From positions 1 through 64,000 of the forward strand of contig JAEZGM010000038.1 in assembly GCA_023416955.1 (NCBI GenBank): a stretch of 64,000 nt of DNA, in the 5' to 3' direction. Shown here piece by piece: positions 8,152-16,301 of this stretch; the first letter of the stretch is position 1; each line of letters starts with the position of its first letter. The stretch comes from Bacillota bacterium (GTDB lineage: Bacteria; Bacillota; Clostridia; Oscillospirales; Acutalibacteraceae). The translations under genes and the position numbers were made by a program. The notes beneath the pieces were generated by a model. That model was not told the origin of the DNA, searched no databases, and saw only the letters and a program-made list of their open reading frames with translations.

Positions 8152-8607
8152 ATGAGCGATCATCCAATCGAAGGAATGATGGATACCACACTGGAAAAAA
8201 TCAAGGAAATGGTGGACATTAATACCATCGTCGGCGACCCTATCACCTCTTCCGACGGTTCTGTTATTATTCCCGTTTCCAAAATCAGTTACGGCTTTGC
8301 GTCCGGCGGCTCCGACTTTCCGACAAAATCCCAAAGCGAAAAAACATTTTTCGGCGGCGGTACCGGCGCGGGGATTTCCATTACACCTGTTGCGTTCATC
8401 ACCATTTGCAACGGAAATGTGAAGCTGCTGCAAATAGACCCGTACAACAGCACGGTTGACAGGGTAATCGGAATGGTGCCTGAAGCGGTTGACAAAATCA
8501 GCGGCTTGATAAATAAAAACGGAAAAAAGGAAAAGCAGAAACCTTCCGCGGCACATCAACCGAATTCTGAAACCGTTGACGGCAATTTATCGGATCCCCA
8601 AATATAA
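8152..8607 (+). CDS. ytfJ: GerW-family sporulation protein YtfJ
   Basis: 151-residue member of the GerW/YtfJ family; in Bacillus YtfJ is made in the forespore and is needed for efficient germination. Visible family features are the N-terminal HPIEGMMDTTLEKIKEMVD, the VIIPVSKISYGFASGGSDF segment, and the glycine-rich FFGGGTGAGISITPVAF core. ATG 8152 was chosen over the in-frame GTG 8143, since the protein then begins MSDHPIEG as in relatives, and AAGATAAGG gives proper spacing. The last 30 residues are charged and low in complexity. It lies between DUF2953 and the dacF-like gene, in a sporulation-linked neighbourhood. Confidence 0.92.
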   Translation: MSDHPIEGMMDTTLEKIKEMVDINTIVGDPITSSDGSVIIPVSKISYGFASGGSDFPTKSQSEKTFFGGGTGAGISITPVAFITICNGNVKLLQIDPYNSTVDRVIGMVPEAVDKISGLINKNGKKEKQKPSAAHQPNSETVDGNLSDPQI

Positions 8608-8660
8608 TAAACAATAATGAAGCGACCGCCTGCATATATTTTTATAGGTAGGTGGTTGCT

Positions 8661-9806
8661 TTGTTAAAAAAAGTAGTTTCATTTATATGTGCGGTGATTT
8701 TGTGCGCGGCTTCCTCTGTACCAGCGTATGCGGAAGGGGAAAAAAATTTGGGCTTATCCGCAAAATCCGCCGTGCTTATGAACGCCGACAACGGGCAGAT
8801 TCTGTTCGCACAGGACGAAAATACCAAACGCCCGATGGCGAGCACGACAAAAATCATGACCGCGCTGCTCACGCTGGAGGCGGCTCAGAAGAACAATAAA
8901 ATCGTAACAATTACCGATCAGATGGTGCGGGTCGAGGGTTCCTCCATGGGGCTGCGGGCGGGTGACCGGCTCAGCCTGAAAGCCATTGCGGCAGGCATGC
9001 TGACGGTTTCCGGAAATGATGCAGCCAATTCCGCGGCCATCGCAATCGGCGGTTCGATTCCCGCTTTCGCGGAGCTGATGAACCAGCGGGCGAAGGAATT
9101 GGGTCTGAACGATACTCATTTTGTTACGCCTTCCGGTCTGGATGATGATGCGCATTATACAACCGCCCATGATCTGGCACTGCTTGCCGCAGCGGCTATG
9201 AAAAACCCCGATTTTGCGGAAATTGCCTCTAACCGGCTGATGAACATACAGTACGACAATCCCAGTCAAACAAGAAGGTTTACAAACCACAATAAACTGC
9301 TGAGCATGTACGACGGCTGTGTCGGCGTTAAGACCGGATTTACAAAGCATGCGGGAAGATGTCTGGTTTCGGCCGCAAAACGGGACGGAATCTTTTTGAT
9401 TGCGGTTACGCTCAACGCGCCAGACGACTGGAATGACCATGAAAAAATGCTGGATTACGGTTTTTCTTCGCTTGTTAATTTTTCGCTTGACGATTCCGAA
9501 TTTTCCGTCACTCTGCCCGTTGTGGGCGGGGTGCTGGACAAGGCGATTGTGAAAGGAACCGCTACCGGAAGCTTGATCATGGATAAAACCGATTCCGAAA
9601 ATATAAAACGCGTAGTTGCGCTGCCGCGTTTTGTGTACGCGCCGATTCAGGCCGGTCAGGTGGTGGGAACGGTACAGTACATTCTGGATGGGAAAATGGT
9701 AGCCGGCACAGAGCTTGTTGCCGCCGAAAACATTGCGCAATATACGATACCAAAAAGCGGATTTCAAATATTCATTGAGAATATTAAAAAACTATTTACG
9801 ATATAG
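8661..9806 (+). CDS. dacF: Serine-type D-Ala-D-Ala carboxypeptidase (DacF-like)
   Basis: Penicillin-binding protein of family S11 that trims the terminal D-Ala from peptidoglycan stem peptides outside the membrane. All three active-site motifs are present: S61-T-T-K64, S117-G-N119 and K224-T-G226. Residues 1-24 form a signal peptide ending near AYA-EG. After the catalytic domain there is the beta-rich PBP5 C-terminal domain, and residues 365-381 form an amphipathic membrane-anchoring tail (FQIFIENIKKLF). I chose TTG 8661 because AGGTAGGTGG lies right upstream; GTG 8652 is the alternative. DacF is inferred from the sporulation context; DacA/DacB-like vegetative roles remain possible. Confidence 0.9.
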   Translation: MLKKVVSFICAVILCAASSVPAYAEGEKNLGLSAKSAVLMNADNGQILFAQDENTKRPMASTTKIMTALLTLEAAQKNNKIVTITDQMVRVEGSSMGLRAGDRLSLKAIAAGMLTVSGNDAANSAAIAIGGSIPAFAELMNQRAKELGLNDTHFVTPSGLDDDAHYTTAHDLALLAAAAMKNPDFAEIASNRLMNIQYDNPSQTRRFTNHNKLLSMYDGCVGVKTGFTKHAGRCLVSAAKRDGIFLIAVTLNAPDDWNDHEKMLDYGFSSLVNFSLDDSEFSVTLPVVGGVLDKAIVKGTATGSLIMDKTDSENIKRVVALPRFVYAPIQAGQVVGTVQYILDGKMVAGTELVAAENIAQYTIPKSGFQIFIENIKKLFTI

Positions 9807-9820
9807 AGGATGGACAATTT

Positions 9821-10654
9821 ATGTCAAATGAAGTCAGACTGCAAAAAATACTCGCGGACTGCGGGGTTGCTTCCCGGCGCAAGGCGGAAGAATTGATTAC
9901 CGCCGGTAAGGTGAAAGTCAACGGGCAAACCGCAAAAATAGGCGATAAAGCGGATCCGAAGAAAGCTAAAATAACTATTGACGGAAAGCTGCTGAACACG
10001 AATGTACGCGGCGTTTACATTATGCTGAATAAACCGCGCGGCTACATTACGACCATGAGCGATGAGATGGACCGTAAATGTGTCGCGGAACTGGTCAAGG
10101 ACGTTCCCGAGCGCGTTTACCCGGTCGGGCGGCTGGACAGGGAGTCCGAGGGATTGCTGCTGATGACAAATGACGGAGAATTCGCAAACGGAATTACGCA
10201 CCCGTCCCTTCATATGCCGAAAGTATACCGTGTAACGATACGGCCCTCCATCAATGAGGATCAGCTGACGCAAATGTCAGTCGGCATGATGATTGACGGC
10301 AGACAGACCGCTCCGGCAAAGGTTACGGTTGTTTCACAGGAACACGGGCGCGTTGTTCTTGAAATTGTTCTGCACGAGGGACGAAACCGCCAAATCCGCA
10401 AAATGTGCGAACAGCTCGGCTTAGAGGTCGCAAGGCTGAAACGCATTGCCATCGGTCCGCTGAAGCTGGGGATGCTTCAGCCCGGAAAATGGCGTACACT
10501 CACGGCGGACGAAGTGAAGCGTCTGTCTGCCGGGGTACAGGCGGACAAGCAGAGCAGGGAACAGGAGGATAGAGCCAATGATCACCATACTTCCGGTCGG
10601 GCAGCAGGAGCGAAAAGACCGCGTTATTCAGGGGATCGTCGGCGCGGAAAGTAA
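9821..10654 (+). CDS. rluB: 23S rRNA pseudouridine synthase, RluB/RsuA family
   Basis: Pseudouridine synthase of the RsuA/RluB/E/F family, 277 residues. An S4 RNA-binding domain spans residues 1-60 (LQKILADCGVASRRKAEELI). The catalytic loop GRLDRESEGLLLMTNDG carries the nucleophilic Asp, and the NRQIRKMCEQLG motif follows. In many Firmicutes this gene follows scpAB or dacF, as here. The gene begins 14 nt after the dacF-like gene, with GAGGATGG as ribosome site. The last 25 residues are charged and disordered and are encoded by DNA that also encodes the start of the next gene: a 77-nt overlap. Confidence 0.93.
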   Translation: MSNEVRLQKILADCGVASRRKAEELITAGKVKVNGQTAKIGDKADPKKAKITIDGKLLNTNVRGVYIMLNKPRGYITTMSDEMDRKCVAELVKDVPERVYPVGRLDRESEGLLLMTNDGEFANGITHPSLHMPKVYRVTIRPSINEDQLTQMSVGMMIDGRQTAPAKVTVVSQEHGRVVLEIVLHEGRNRQIRKMCEQLGLEVARLKRIAIGPLKLGMLQPGKWRTLTADEVKRLSAGVQADKQSREQEDRANDHHTSGRAAGAKRPRYSGDRRRGK

Positions 10655-10964
10655 CGCGGAAATGCTGATGATGCAGGATTCCGGCCGTGAGATCGGCTAT
10701 GTGGCTGTCGATGTGAAAGATGATGCGGTACGTATACTGGAATTGGAGTTGTTTGACCGCACAGACGACCGATTGTCTGTAGACAGCCTGATGCGTGCGG
10801 CAGCGTCCTATGGTGAGGCTGCCGGAGCCCGCCGGATCAAATCACAGATTGGCGGGTTCGAGGAGATTTTTCGCTCCGCTGGATTCCAACGTGAGGGAGA
10901 TAATTTTTTGTGCGATTTGTCAAAATTGATTAAAAATAAATGCCGATCACACAGTAATCCATAA
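10578..10964 (+). CDS. Small GNAT-like acetyltransferase
   Basis: 128 residues, probably a shortened GNAT fold: a beta segment (GYVAVDVKDDAVRILELELF) is followed by a helix with DSLMRAAASYGEAAGARRIKS and a final FRSAGFQREGDNFLCDL strand, which resembles the acetyl-CoA binding half and C terminus of GNAT enzymes. The pyrophosphate-binding Q/RxxGxG/A loop is not clear, so activity is uncertain. ATG 10578 is supported by ACAGGAGGATAG just upstream, although this places it 77 nt inside rluB in another frame. Substrate unknown. Confidence 0.6.
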   Translation: MITILPVGQQERKDRVIQGIVGAESNAEMLMMQDSGREIGYVAVDVKDDAVRILELELFDRTDDRLSVDSLMRAAASYGEAAGARRIKSQIGGFEEIFRSAGFQREGDNFLCDLSKLIKNKCRSHSNP

Positions 10965-10981
10965 AATTTACATAAATTTGC

Positions 10982-11010
10982 TTGCCAATATAAACAGAAT
11001 ATATTATAAT
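10982..11010 (+). promoter_or_regulatory. Sigma-A promoter of the carboxyltransferase operon
   Basis: TTGCCA (10982-10987), 17-nt spacer, TATAAT (11005-11010), about 50 nt upstream of the first ATG. The flanking DNA is strongly AT-rich. Confidence 0.75.
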
Positions 11011-11062
11011 AAAATAAATGTTTTAGCGCGTTAATCCAACTGAAATTAACGGAGGAGTCAAA

Positions 11063-12421
11063 ATGAGTGATGTCGGCAATGCCGAACTGTTGAAGCAGAT
11101 GCGTGACACAAAAAGAGAAGACATAAGCTGCAAACGGATTGCTTCGTTACTTGACGAGGGAAGCTTCATTGAAATCGAAGGATTCTCCAAGTCCGGAGAT
11201 GATTTTACGGAAGCTGCCGCAGGTTATGGTACCGTTGAAGGCTGCCCCGCATACATTTTTGTGCAGAACAGCGAGATCGCCGGAGGCGCAATGTCCAAAG
11301 CACAGGCTGCTAAAATTGAAAAAGTTTTTTCGCTGGCTGCCCAAACCGGCGCGCCTGTCATCGGCGTGTACGATTCTGTCGGCGGCAGGCTGAAAGAGGG
11401 AACAGAGCTTCTTGCAGCTTATGGTGAGCTTTTGCTGAAATCCAACAACCTGTCGGGTGTGGTACCGCAGATTTCATTGATTCTGGGCCCCTGTGTCGGT
11501 ACAAGCGCCATGATAGCTGCCGCTGCAGATATCGTGATTATGACGGAAAGTGCGGAACTCACGATTGAAACGAGCGGTGCGGGCGCTTCCGCAAAGGAAG
11601 CAGCTGTACGCGGGGACTGCCATATCGTCGCCCCGGACGAAAAGAGCGCGATTGCTGCCGTATGCCGTTTAGTTTCCATACTCCCGTCCAACAACCTTTC
11701 CGGCAGCAACCTGTTTTCTGCACAAGGCAGTAAATCTATATCGGAACTTACAGAAAGCTCCGGCAGCAGGGAAATTGTTGAGGCAGTTTGCGACAAAAAC
11801 AGTTTGATCGAACTCAGTGCGCAATTCGCTACTGCCGTGTTTACCGGGCTTTGCGAAATCAACGGTTCAATTGCGGGGGTTGCCGTGCTGAGTGGTGCGA
11901 TAGACGCGGATGCCGCCGCAAAGGCTGCGCGGTTTATCCGTTTTTGCGATGCGTTCTCCATCTCGGTCGTGACTTTCGTCAACGCTGAAAAATTTACGTC
12001 TTTACGAGAGGCCTCCAAGCTTTCCAGCGCGTATTCGGAAATGACCGCGCCAAAAATCTCTGTGATAACGGGCACTGCCTGCGGGCCGGTTTATGTAGCA
12101 ACCGCCGGGCGCGGTGCGAATGCGGATTACACGCTTGCGTGGCCGAATGCAGTAATTTCTCCGCTCGCCCCTGAAACCGCGGCTGTATTTCTTTGGAATC
12201 AGCGCCTTGCCGGGTCAGAGCAGCCTGTGGAAGACCGTAAGAAACTGATTGACGAATATAAGTCCGAGGAAGCTTCACCGTTCAAAGCTGCCGCCAATGG
12301 GTACATCGATGATATTATCCTTCCGAAGGAAACGAGATCCAGAATTATTTCCGCGCTTGAAATGCTGTCGGGTAAGCGGGTGACCGGTCTTCCGAAAAAG
12401 CATAGCAACATACAGATGTAA
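11063..12421 (+). CDS. Acyl-CoA carboxyltransferase subunit (MmdA / transcarboxylase 12S-like)
   Basis: 452-residue carboxyltransferase of the crotonase-like ACC-beta/MmdA/PccB family, which moves CO2 between carboxybiotin and an acyl-CoA. Recognisable parts are LLDEGSFIEI and GYGTVEG at the N terminus, the AAVRGDCHIVAPDEKSAIA and LPSNN linker, LAWPNAVISPLAPE in the C-terminal half, and the family ending PKKHSNIQM. It is about 60 residues shorter than typical members (about 510), mainly at the N terminus, and the usual GPCAGGAVYSPA signature reads GPCVGTSAMIAAAA, so the oxyanion-loop sequence is altered. ATG 11063 follows AACGGAGGAG. It heads an operon with a biotin carrier and an OadA-like gene. 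The substrate cannot be read from the sequence; methylmalonyl-CoA or another acyl-CoA is inferred. Confidence 0.85.
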   Translation: MSDVGNAELLKQMRDTKREDISCKRIASLLDEGSFIEIEGFSKSGDDFTEAAAGYGTVEGCPAYIFVQNSEIAGGAMSKAQAAKIEKVFSLAAQTGAPVIGVYDSVGGRLKEGTELLAAYGELLLKSNNLSGVVPQISLILGPCVGTSAMIAAAADIVIMTESAELTIETSGAGASAKEAAVRGDCHIVAPDEKSAIAAVCRLVSILPSNNLSGSNLFSAQGSKSISELTESSGSREIVEAVCDKNSLIELSAQFATAVFTGLCEINGSIAGVAVLSGAIDADAAAKAARFIRFCDAFSISVVTFVNAEKFTSLREASKLSSAYSEMTAPKISVITGTACGPVYVATAGRGANADYTLAWPNAVISPLAPETAAVFLWNQRLAGSEQPVEDRKKLIDEYKSEEASPFKAAANGYIDDIILPKETRSRIISALEMLSGKRVTGLPKKHSNIQM

Positions 12422-12468
12422 AAGGCTGGCCTGTTTCATTCTTCTTGATTAATTGGGAGGTTTAACAT

Positions 12469-12870
12469 ATGAAAAATTTAAAGATTACCGTCAATAGCAC
12501 CGTATACAGCGTTCAGGTAGAGGAAAGCGATGAGGCGGTTTCCTCCACGGTTTCTGTTCCCGCTCCTTCTGCTTCCCCCGCCGCGCCTGCGCCGGCAGCC
12601 GCGGCAATGGCTCCTGCTGCACCCGCTGCCGCACCGAAAACGGAAGTGCCCGCCGATGCCGAACTCATCAGCTGCCCGATGCCCGGAACGATTGTATCGG
12701 TCAGCGTAAAAGAAGGGCAGTCTGTAAAGAAAGGCGACGTGCTTGTCGTGCTCGAAGCAATGAAGATGGAAAATGAAATCATGGCTCCGCACGATGCTAC
12801 AGTCGCTGCGATTCATGTAAATAAGGGAGATAGCGTAAATTCCGGCTCTCCGCTTATTTCCCTTCAGTAA
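12469..12870 (+). CDS. Biotin carboxyl carrier protein (1.3S-like)
   Basis: 133-residue biotin carrier. The C-terminal biotinyl domain (about residues 64-133) has the biotinylation motif EAMKMEN with the target Lys at residue 99, and the SCPMPGTIVSVSVKEGQ entry strand. It is joined by a flexible Ala/Pro linker (residues 30-57) to a short N-terminal segment (LKITVNSTVYSVQVEE) that resembles the docking part of oxaloacetate decarboxylase gamma/1.3S subunits. A strong ribosome site (TTGGGAGG) precedes ATG 12469. It sits between the carboxyltransferase and the OadA-like gene and should carry carboxyl groups between them. Confidence 0.93.
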   Translation: MKNLKITVNSTVYSVQVEESDEAVSSTVSVPAPSASPAAPAPAAAAMAPAAPAAAPKTEVPADAELISCPMPGTIVSVSVKEGQSVKKGDVLVVLEAMKMENEIMAPHDATVAAIHVNKGDSVNSGSPLISLQ

Positions 12871-12882
12871 GGGGGAACCGTA

Positions 12883-14283
12883 GTGACGAAGAAAATTGAA
12901 ATTACTGAAACAGTTCTGCGTGACGCGCACCAATCGCTGATTGCAACGAGAATGCCGATTGAGGATATGCTACCGATATTGGACAAAATGGATCAGATCG
13001 GCTTTTATTCACTGGAGTGCTGGGGCGGCGCAACGTTTGACGCGTGCCTTCGCTTCCTGAATGAAGACCCGTGGGACAGATTAAGAACCATCCGTGACCA
13101 TTGCCCGAATACCAAATTGCAAATGCTGTTCAGAGGGCAGAATATGCTTGGATACCGCCATTATGCCGACGATGTGCTAGAATATTTTGTTCAGCGTTCC
13201 GCGGCGAACGGTATTGATATTATCCGTATCTTTGACGCGCTGAACGATTTGAAAAATCTGACGGTTGCGATTAAGGCGGCCAAAAAAGAGGGCGCACACG
13301 CGCAGGTTGCCATTTCTTACACAACGGGCCCCGTTTTTGATATGGATTATTATATTGATTATGCAAAACGGATTGAGGACGCCGGGGCGGATTCGATCTG
13401 TATCAAGGATATGGCTGCGCTTCTGACTCCTTACGCAACCTATGACTTGGTAAAAGCGATCAAACAGGCAGTTCGGATTCCGGTGCAGCTGCACACACAT
13501 TACACGTCCGGTCTGGCCAGTATGTGTGAGCTAAAGGCAGTGGAAGCAGGCGTGGATATGCTGGATACGGCAATGTCACCGCTGGCGCTCGGCACCTCTC
13601 ATGTTCCGACGGAATCCATGGTTGCCGCGCTGCAGGGAACGGAGTATGACACCGGACTTGATCTTCTGAAGCTGAACGAAATTCGCGATTATTTCATGAC
13701 GCTTCGTGAAAAATACATCAAAAGCGGGCTGTTGGACCCAAAGCTGCTGGCGACGGATACCATGGCGCTGATTTATCAGGTGCCGGGCGGCATGCTTTCC
13801 AATCTGCTTTCCCAGCTGAAACAGGCGGGAAAGGCAGATAAGCTGGAGGAAGTTCTTCAGGAAGTACCGCGTGTCCGCAAGGATTCCGGTTATCCTCCGC
13901 TGGTTACGCCCACGTCGCAGATCGTCGGTACGCAGGCCGTTTATAATGTCATCACTGGTGAACGCTATAAAATGTGTACCAATGAGTTCAAAGATTTGGT
14001 AGCCGGGAAATACGGGACCACGCCGATGCCGATTGACGATGAATTTGCGAAAAAGATTATCGGCGATAGCCCCCGAATCACCTGCCGTCCCGCTGATTTA
14101 CTGAAGCCTGAGCTTGAAACGCTTCGCAAGGAGTGCGCACAGTGGATTGAGCAGGAAGAGGACGTTCTCTCCTACGCGCAGTTCCCAAAGGTTGCAACGG
14201 ACTTCTTTAAAAAGCGCGCGGAAAAAAAGTACGGCATTGACGGGAAGCACGCGGACGCGGAAAAAATGATTCATCCCGTTTAA
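12883..14283 (+). CDS. oadA: Oxaloacetate decarboxylase alpha / transcarboxylase 5S-like subunit
   Basis: 466-residue TIM-barrel carboxyltransferase that transfers CO2 between biotin and pyruvate/oxaloacetate. Visible catalytic features: ETVLRDAHQS with metal-binding D14, IKD with the expected carbamylated K175, and LHTH with metal ligands H204 and H206. The conserved carboxylase domain PYC_OADA follows (residues 300-460). The C-terminal biotin domain found in fused OadA proteins is absent, matching the separate carrier just upstream. The start is GTG 12883 after AAGGGGGAACC. No membrane beta subunit (OadB) is found in the window, so a sodium-pumping decarboxylase is not supported by this locus alone; a 12S/1.3S/5S transcarboxylase is the better fit. 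Confidence 0.92.
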   Translation: MTKKIEITETVLRDAHQSLIATRMPIEDMLPILDKMDQIGFYSLECWGGATFDACLRFLNEDPWDRLRTIRDHCPNTKLQMLFRGQNMLGYRHYADDVLEYFVQRSAANGIDIIRIFDALNDLKNLTVAIKAAKKEGAHAQVAISYTTGPVFDMDYYIDYAKRIEDAGADSICIKDMAALLTPYATYDLVKAIKQAVRIPVQLHTHYTSGLASMCELKAVEAGVDMLDTAMSPLALGTSHVPTESMVAALQGTEYDTGLDLLKLNEIRDYFMTLREKYIKSGLLDPKLLATDTMALIYQVPGGMLSNLLSQLKQAGKADKLEEVLQEVPRVRKDSGYPPLVTPTSQIVGTQAVYNVITGERYKMCTNEFKDLVAGKYGTTPMPIDDEFAKKIIGDSPRITCRPADLLKPELETLRKECAQWIEQEEDVLSYAQFPKVATDFFKKRAEKKYGIDGKHADAEKMIHPV

Positions 14284-14288
14284 CTATC

Positions 14289-14323
14289 ATTCAGCCTCTC
14301 TGACGGGGGGCTGAATTATTTTG
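14289..14323 (+). terminator. Terminator of the carboxyltransferase operon
   Basis: ATTCAGCC (14289-14296) pairs with GGCTGAAT (14309-14316), loop 12 nt, followed by a T-rich tail (TATTTTG). It starts 5 nt after the oadA stop. Confidence 0.8.
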
Positions 14324-14336
14324 CTATTCTCAGCAG

Positions 14337-14365
14337 TTGCAATTATTTTTAAAAACTGTTAAAAT
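14337..14365 (+). promoter_or_regulatory. Sigma-A promoter of the yicC operon
   Basis: TTGCAA (14337-14342), 17-nt spacer, TAAAAT (14360-14365). Initiation near 14372 would place the repeat element at 14390-14460 inside the 5' leader. Confidence 0.6.
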
Positions 14366-14389
14366 AAATAAAATACTTGCAGCTTATTC

Positions 14390-14460
14390 TATAGTCAGTA
14401 AGCTTTAGAAAACCTCCAAGAAATTGGAGATTGGTTCTGATTTCAAATGAACTGACTATA
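14390..14460 (+). mobile_element. 71-bp MITE-like terminal-inverted-repeat element, copy 1
   Basis: Begins TATAGTCAGT and ends ACTGACTATA, a perfect 10-bp terminal inverted repeat, with further weak symmetry (CTTTAGAAAA on one side, TTTCAAAT on the other). The interior reads ..CCAAGAAATTGGAGATTGG.. Same length and sequence type as copies at 28284-28354 and 32744-32814; a longer copy is at 30779-30883. Non-coding. The TA-TA ends fit TA-target insertion of the IS630/Tc1-mariner type, but no transposase is in the window. Orientation is the same as copy 2. Confidence 0.8.
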
Positions 14461-14499
14461 TTATGGAATAGAATTTGGATGGAATTGAGATGATATTTC

Positions 14500-15378
14500 T
14501 TGATCAGAAGCATGACCGGCTTCGGTAAATGCGAAGATACCATTCACGGATACGATATTATTGTTGAGATAAAGTCAGTCAATCATAGATTTTTTGAATT
14601 TTCATCACGCTGTACGCGCGGATATAATTTTTTAGATGATAAACTGAAGTCTTATTTGCAGAATTATATTTCCCGTGGAAAAATTGATGTTTATGTTTCA
14701 GTAGAGGCACCGGAGGACGCTGACGCACAGGTGCTGGTTAATCACGCGCTGGCCGCGGGCTATGTGAGCGCTTTGCGCGAGCTGGCGGAACGCTACAGCT
14801 TGAAGGACGATATTTCCGTCAGCACCGTTTCAAGGTACTCCGATATTTTTACGGTTCATAAAGCCCCGGAAGACGAAGAAATTATTTGGGACGCGGTTCA
14901 GTTGGTCGCGGAACGTGCGGTTCTTTCGCTGATTCAGATGCGTGAAACAGAAGGCGAGCGCCTGAAAGAAGATATTCTGCAGCGCACTGATACGATTTTA
15001 AGCATTGTGCAGCAGATTGAAGAGCGCTCCCCGCAGACTGTAGCGGGATATGAGCAAAGGCTGCAGCAGAGGCTGACCGAAATGCTGGGCGACAGTAATA
15101 TTGATCAGCAGAGGATTCTGACCGAAGCCGCTGTTTTTGCGGATAAAGTTGCCGTTGCGGAAGAAACGGTGCGGCTGCGCAGCCACTTTGACCAATGCAG
15201 GCAGATTTTGAATTCTGATACGGCGGTTGGGCGCAAGCTTGACTTCATTGTGCAGGAGATGAACCGTGAGGCGAATACTATTGGGTCGAAATGTATGGAT
15301 GCTCCGATGGCGCACATGGTTGTGGATATTAAGGCAGAGATTGAAAAAATTCGGGAACAAATTCAAAATATCGAATAG
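14500..15378 (+). CDS. yicC: YicC family endoribonuclease-like stress protein
   Basis: 292 residues, YicC/YloC family. The N terminus IRSMTGFGKCE and the C-terminal GRKLDFIVQEMNREANTIGSKC are the two conserved blocks of the family; relatives have been reported as RNases that influence small-RNA turnover and stationary-phase survival. The start is TTG 14500, giving the canonical first residues MIRSMTGFG. The binding site is weak. A mobile repeat ends only 39 nt upstream, within the probable leader. The gene is followed by remA, gmk and rpoZ, as yloC is in Bacillus. Confidence 0.93.
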   Translation: MIRSMTGFGKCEDTIHGYDIIVEIKSVNHRFFEFSSRCTRGYNFLDDKLKSYLQNYISRGKIDVYVSVEAPEDADAQVLVNHALAAGYVSALRELAERYSLKDDISVSTVSRYSDIFTVHKAPEDEEIIWDAVQLVAERAVLSLIQMRETEGERLKEDILQRTDTILSIVQQIEERSPQTVAGYEQRLQQRLTEMLGDSNIDQQRILTEAAVFADKVAVAEETVRLRSHFDQCRQILNSDTAVGRKLDFIVQEMNREANTIGSKCMDAPMAHMVVDIKAEIEKIREQIQNIE

Positions 15379-15421
15379 TTAAGAATCGCTGCGGTACGCT
15401 GCAGAAGAAGGAGTCAACAGG

Positions 15422-15700
15422 ATGAAACTAATCAATATCGGCTTCGGAAACATGGTATCTGCAAATCGTCTGGTTGCCATTGTCAGTCCGGAGTCCGCTC
15501 CGATTAAGCGGATTATTCAGGATGCCAAGGAGCGGGGAACGCTGATTGACGCTACTTACGGCCGCCGAACCAGAGCGGTTATTATTACTGACAGCGACCA
15601 TGTGATTTTATCCGCTGTTCAGCCGGAAACGGTCGCAAACAGGCTGAATGACCGCGACGAAGACCTCATTGAGGAGGATTTAGAAGAAGATGAAGAATGA
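15422..15700 (+). CDS. remA: RemA-like extracellular matrix regulator (DUF370)
   Basis: 92-residue DUF370 protein. In B. subtilis RemA is a DNA-binding activator of matrix and osmoprotection genes, assembling into rings. Visible: MKLINIGFGNMVSANRLVAI at the N terminus, SAPIKRIIQDAKERGTLIDATYGR with the conserved Arg residues used for DNA binding, and a strongly acidic C-terminal tail (EEDLEEDEE). AGAAGGAG precedes the ATG. Its 3' end overlaps gmk by 11 nt. Position between yicC and gmk is the classic ylzA/remA location. Confidence 0.95.
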   Translation: MKLINIGFGNMVSANRLVAIVSPESAPIKRIIQDAKERGTLIDATYGRRTRAVIITDSDHVILSAVQPETVANRLNDRDEDLIEEDLEEDEE

Positions 15701-16301
15701 CGGATTGTTAATTGTCTTTTCGGGTCCTTCAGGAACCGGAAAAGATACTATTTTAAAACGTCTTCTTGAAACAGAACCCAATATACGCCTGTCTGTTTCC
15801 GCTACTACGCGCGAGCCGCGGCAGGGCGAAACAGACGGAGTCGACTATCATTTTATATCAAGAGACCAGTTCCGGACAATGCTCTCGCAGGATCAACTGC
15901 TGGAAAGTGCAGAGTACTGCGGGAATTATTATGGTACGCCCAGTCAGCCGATTGTTGACTGGCAGTCGGAAGGTCACGATGTAATTCTTGAAATAGAGGT
16001 ACAGGGTGGCGCGCAGATTAAGGAAAAGTGCCCGGAAAGTGTCGGCATCTTTATTTTGCCTCCTTCCATTGAAGTTCTTGAGCAAAGGTTGAAGGGCCGC
16101 GGAACAGAAGCGGACGATGTGATTGAGAAACGCCTTGCCTGTGCAAAAGAAGAGCTCACACAGGCTGTCAATTATGACTATTGTGTAGTGAACGATAACA
16201 TTGATCTGGCTGTTTCTGAAATTCATCAAATAATTTTCGCAGAAAAGCATAAAGTATATCGAAATACAGATTTTATCGAAGGGATGTTGCACAATGCTTA
16301 A
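15690..16301 (+). CDS. gmk: Guanylate kinase
   Basis: 203-residue guanylate kinase, which phosphorylates GMP to GDP with ATP. The P-loop is FSGPSGTGKDT near residue 10, and the GMP-binding part is SATTREPRQGETDGVDYHF with the conserved Arg and Tyr. Lid and core regions are of normal length. It starts inside the end of remA (ATG 15690 after GGAGGATTTAGAAG) and overlaps rpoZ by 8 nt, so the three genes are translationally coupled. Confidence 0.97.
   Translation: MKNDGLLIVFSGPSGTGKDTILKRLLETEPNIRLSVSATTREPRQGETDGVDYHFISRDQFRTMLSQDQLLESAEYCGNYYGTPSQPIVDWQSEGHDVILEIEVQGGAQIKEKCPESVGIFILPPSIEVLEQRLKGRGTEADDVIEKRLACAKEELTQAVNYDYCVVNDNIDLAVSEIHQIIFAEKHKVYRNTDFIEGMLHNA

Noticed and set aside
8754..9767. 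Long minus-strand ORF opposite the D-Ala-D-Ala carboxypeptidase gene
   Set aside because: Antisense shadow of a clearly identified gene; composition is Arg/His/Cys-rich without family features.
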